A stretch of 34,529 nt of DNA from Alphaproteobacteria bacterium (GTDB taxonomy: Bacteria > Pseudomonadota > Alphaproteobacteria > Reyranellales > Reyranellaceae), in NCBI GenBank assembly GCA_010032545.1, contig RGPT01000014.1, forward strand, positions 1 to 34,529. The letters run 5' to 3'. The position numbers and the translations under genes were made by a program. How positions within the stretch are numbered: the first letter of the stretch is position 1; the number at the start of each line of letters is the position of its first letter. Of the stretch, positions 32,205 through 34,529 are shown in pieces. The notes beneath the pieces were generated by a model. It made no database searches. It was not told the DNA's origin and saw nothing but the letters and a program-made list of their open reading frames with translations.

Positions 32205-33005
32205 ATGGACATGCATATCGCCCAGGACCTGCCGCTCACCGGCATCGACGTGCAATCGCTGCCGCCGGCCGAGGCCGAGGCGGTGCTGCGCCGCCAGCTC
32301 GCCGCGGCCTACCGGCTGGTCGACTATTTTGGCTGGACCGAGCTGATCTACGGCCATCTCACCGCGCGCGTGCCGGGCGAGCAACCGCACTTCCTGATCA
32401 ATCCGTTCGGCCTCAACTACGACGAGGTCACGGCCTCGAACCTGGTGAAGATCGACCTCGACGGCAACGTCATCGGCAAGTCGGACTATCCGGTGAACTA
32501 CGCGGGCTTTGTCATCCATTCGGCGGTCCACATGGCCCACGCCGCGCGCCACAAGGTCGTGATGCACACCCATACCCGCGCCGGCATGGCAGTATGCGCC
32601 ATCAAGGAAGGGCTGTTGCCGATCTCGATGTCGGCCACCACCTTCCACGGCAAGCTCTCGTATCACGACTACGAGGGCCCCAGTCTCGACCTCGACGAGC
32701 GCGGCCGGCTGCTCGAGAACCTGGGGGACAACCAGGCCATGATGCTGCGCAACCACGGCATCCTGACCACCGGCCGTACCGTGCCCGAGGCGTTCATCCG
32801 GCTCTATCGCCTCGAGCGCGCCTGCCAGATCCAGCTCGATGCCGGGGCGGCCGGCACCCTCAACATCCTGGGCGACAATCTCGCTGCCAAGTCGGGGGCC
32901 GACGTCGATGGCTTCTCGGAAAAGGGGGGCGGCGCCATCGGCGATCTCGAGTTCGCGGCGCTGATCCGCAAGATCGACAAGACCGATACGAGCTGGCGGC
33001 ACTAG
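32205..33005 (+). CDS. Class II aldolase/adducin family protein
   Basis: YGHLTARVPGEQPHFLINPFGLNYDEVTASNLVKIDLDGN, HTHTRAGMAVCA, NHGILTTGRTVPEAF; RBS GGGAGG before ATG 32205. Confidence 0.92.
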   Translation: MDMHIAQDLPLTGIDVQSLPPAEAEAVLRRQLAAAYRLVDYFGWTELIYGHLTARVPGEQPHFLINPFGLNYDEVTASNLVKIDLDGNVIGKSDYPVNYAGFVIHSAVHMAHAARHKVVMHTHTRAGMAVCAIKEGLLPISMSATTFHGKLSYHDYEGPSLDLDERGRLLENLGDNQAMMLRNHGILTTGRTVPEAFIRLYRLERACQIQLDAGAAGTLNILGDNLAAKSGADVDGFSEKGGGAIGDLEFAALIRKIDKTDTSWRH

Positions 33006-33011
33006 CTCGGG

Positions 33012-33530
33012 TTATCGGCGCAGCTTGAAGAGTCCGCGAAGCGTTTCGTTCGGGAAGTCGCGCTTCGAAGCGATGTCGTAGATGCGCCACCCCGCCGGCG
33101 TCTGCACCAGATCGATGGTGAGCTGCCGGCGATCGACGCCATGGGCCGGCGATTGAATGACGAAGGCGACGGCACCTACAGCCTTGCTGCCGCTTACAAC
33201 AACGTTGATGGCGAGATCGGTAATCGGGTCGGGGCCATCGGCATCGAGGAAGGCATCGCCACTGAGCGTCGGCACTTCGCCCTTGCGCTCGGCTTGCCTG
33301 AAATCCCGGTCGATGGCCTGGAACAGGTCCGGCACGAATATCTCCGCGTATTTCGCAGCGGACGGTCCCTCGTAGCCTTTGCGCAGGTAGGGACGATACA
33401 CGCCATCGAGGAAGGCCTGAGCGGTGGCGGGTTGCTGGGCCGAGGCCGTGTGGACGAAGAGGCCACCGAGAAGCCCCGCCAGCATGCATCGCCTCGGGAT
33501 CGAGTTGGGGTTCAGGGCATCCACGCGCAT
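33012..33530 (-). CDS. Small exported protein, DUF3828-like
   Basis: N-terminal signal-like region (RRCMLAGLLGGLFVHTASAQ), then ATAQAFLDGVYRPYLRKGYEGPSAAKYAEIFVPDLFQAIDRDF...; family assignment tentative. Confidence 0.6.
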   Translation of the reverse strand: MRVDALNPNSIPRRCMLAGLLGGLFVHTASAQQPATAQAFLDGVYRPYLRKGYEGPSAAKYAEIFVPDLFQAIDRDFRQAERKGEVPTLSGDAFLDADGPDPITDLAINVVVSGSKAVGAVAFVIQSPAHGVDRRQLTIDLVQTPAGWRIYDIASKRDFPNETLRGLFKLRR

Positions 33531-33590
33531 GTTCCGGCGTCGCTAGGGCATGACGCCGTGCGAGGCGCGGGGCACGTCGGCCGGCACCAT

Positions 33591-34529
33591 CTAGCGCGCC
33601 GCAAAATCCGGCAGCTTGTGCGCGGTGACCGCCGGCGCCGGCCCGTCGAAACGTTCGATCTCGACCAGGCAGGTCTGGGCGATGCAGCCTTGGCTCAGTT
33701 TCGACGCGCCGATGTCGAGGGTGAGCGCGTTGGGGTTGCCGTGCTTTTCCAGCGGCCGGTTGGAGCCTGAATCAGAGGGATCGAACCAGGCGCCGGTCGA
33801 GAGGCGCACGACACCCGGTCGGATGCGGTCGGAGAGGCGTGCGGCGGCGAGGCAGGCCCCGCGGTCGTTGAACACGCGCACCAGGTCGCCCGCGGCAATG
33901 CCGCGCGCGGCGGCGTCGCCCGGGTGCAGCGTGACCGGCTGGCGGCCCTTGATCTTGGTCGCGCGGGCGTGCGGGCTGTGGTCGAGCTGGCTGTGCAGCT
34001 TGTCGGTCGGCTGGTCCGACAGCATGTGCAGCGGAAAGCGCGCGGCAGTCTTCGAACCCAGCCATTCGATCGGCTCGAGCCACACCGCATGCGGCGGGCA
34101 GTCGTCGTAGCCGAACGAGGCGATCTTCTCGGAATGGATTTCGATCCGGCCCGACGGAGTCTTCAGCGGATGCGCGGCGGGATCGGCGCGGAACTTCGCC
34201 AGCATCACGGGATCGCGGTTCTCGCCCTTGGCTTCGGCGATGCCGGCCTCCCAGAATTCCTCGAAGGAGGGAATGGTGACACCGGCGGCGGCCGACTTCT
34301 CGCGCGACTGCGCATAGAGATGCGACAGCCACGCCATGGTGTCGCGGCCTTCGGTGTAGACGTCGCCCTGGCCCAGGCGCCGGGCGAGCTCGGAGAAGAT
34401 CCAGTAGTCGTCGCGCGCCTCGCCGATCGGCTCGCGCGCCTTCTTCATGGCGATCAGGAACGGCTCGCGGCTGCCGTAGCCGATGTCGGGGCGCTCCAGC
34501 GTGGTCGTGGCCGGCAGCACGATGTCGGC
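33591..34529 (-). CDS. Molybdopterin-dependent oxidoreductase (BisC/TorA-type), C-terminal part; N-terminus beyond window edge
   Basis: LPATTTLERPDIGYGSREPFLIAMKKAREPIGEARDDYWIFSELARRLG...PSGRIEIHSEKIASFGYDDCPPHAVWLEP...MLSDQPTDKLHSQLDHSPHARATKIKGRQPVTLHPGDAAARGIAAGDLVRVFNDRGACLAAARLSDRIRPGVVRLSTGAWFDP. Confidence 0.92.
   Translation of the reverse strand, partial: ADIVLPATTTLERPDIGYGSREPFLIAMKKAREPIGEARDDYWIFSELARRLGQGDVYTEGRDTMAWLSHLYAQSREKSAAAGVTIPSFEEFWEAGIAEAKGENRDPVMLAKFRADPAAHPLKTPSGRIEIHSEKIASFGYDDCPPHAVWLEPIEWLGSKTAARFPLHMLSDQPTDKLHSQLDHSPHARATKIKGRQPVTLHPGDAAARGIAAGDLVRVFNDRGACLAAARLSDRIRPGVVRLSTGAWFDPSDSGSNRPLEKHGNPNALTLDIGASKLSQGCIAQTCLVEIERFDGPAPAVTAHKLPDFAAR

Overview
This is a GC-rich window with gene order and protein families typical of an alphaproteobacterium; the taxon is inferred. 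About two thirds is a conserved housekeeping block: gap and tkt on the minus strand, then on the plus strand a coiled-coil gene, zapA, a probable 6S RNA, 5-FCL, ymdB-like, yebC, ruvCAB, ybgC, tolQRAB, pal, cpoB, tilS, ftsH, folP, glmM and thiD. The rest is accessory metabolism. It contains an aminotransferase and an alpha/beta hydrolase, a carbohydrate-type ABC transporter operon (SBP, two permeases, ATPase) followed by an SDR and an Ldh-type dehydrogenase, a polytopic membrane protein, tRNA-Glu(CTC), an O-methyltransferase, a class II aldolase, a small exported protein and a molybdopterin oxidoreductase fragment. I found no mobile element, CRISPR array, prophage or defence island. The most unusual observation is a cluster of six apparent short deletions, all between 3.4 and 21.7 kb. 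They affect tkt, the 5-FCL/ymdB junction, cpoB, tilS (its ATP-binding PP-loop motif is missing), thiD and the aminotransferase/hydrolase junction. Several of these genes should be essential or important and their neighbours are intact, so assembly or consensus error is the leading explanation and should be excluded before any biological reading. Other leads are a tandem TGTGCACAT repeat in front of a GntR gene, a possible small ORF or small RNA closed by tandem terminators upstream of yebC, and a perfect 11-bp intercistronic hairpin between the SBP and permease genes.
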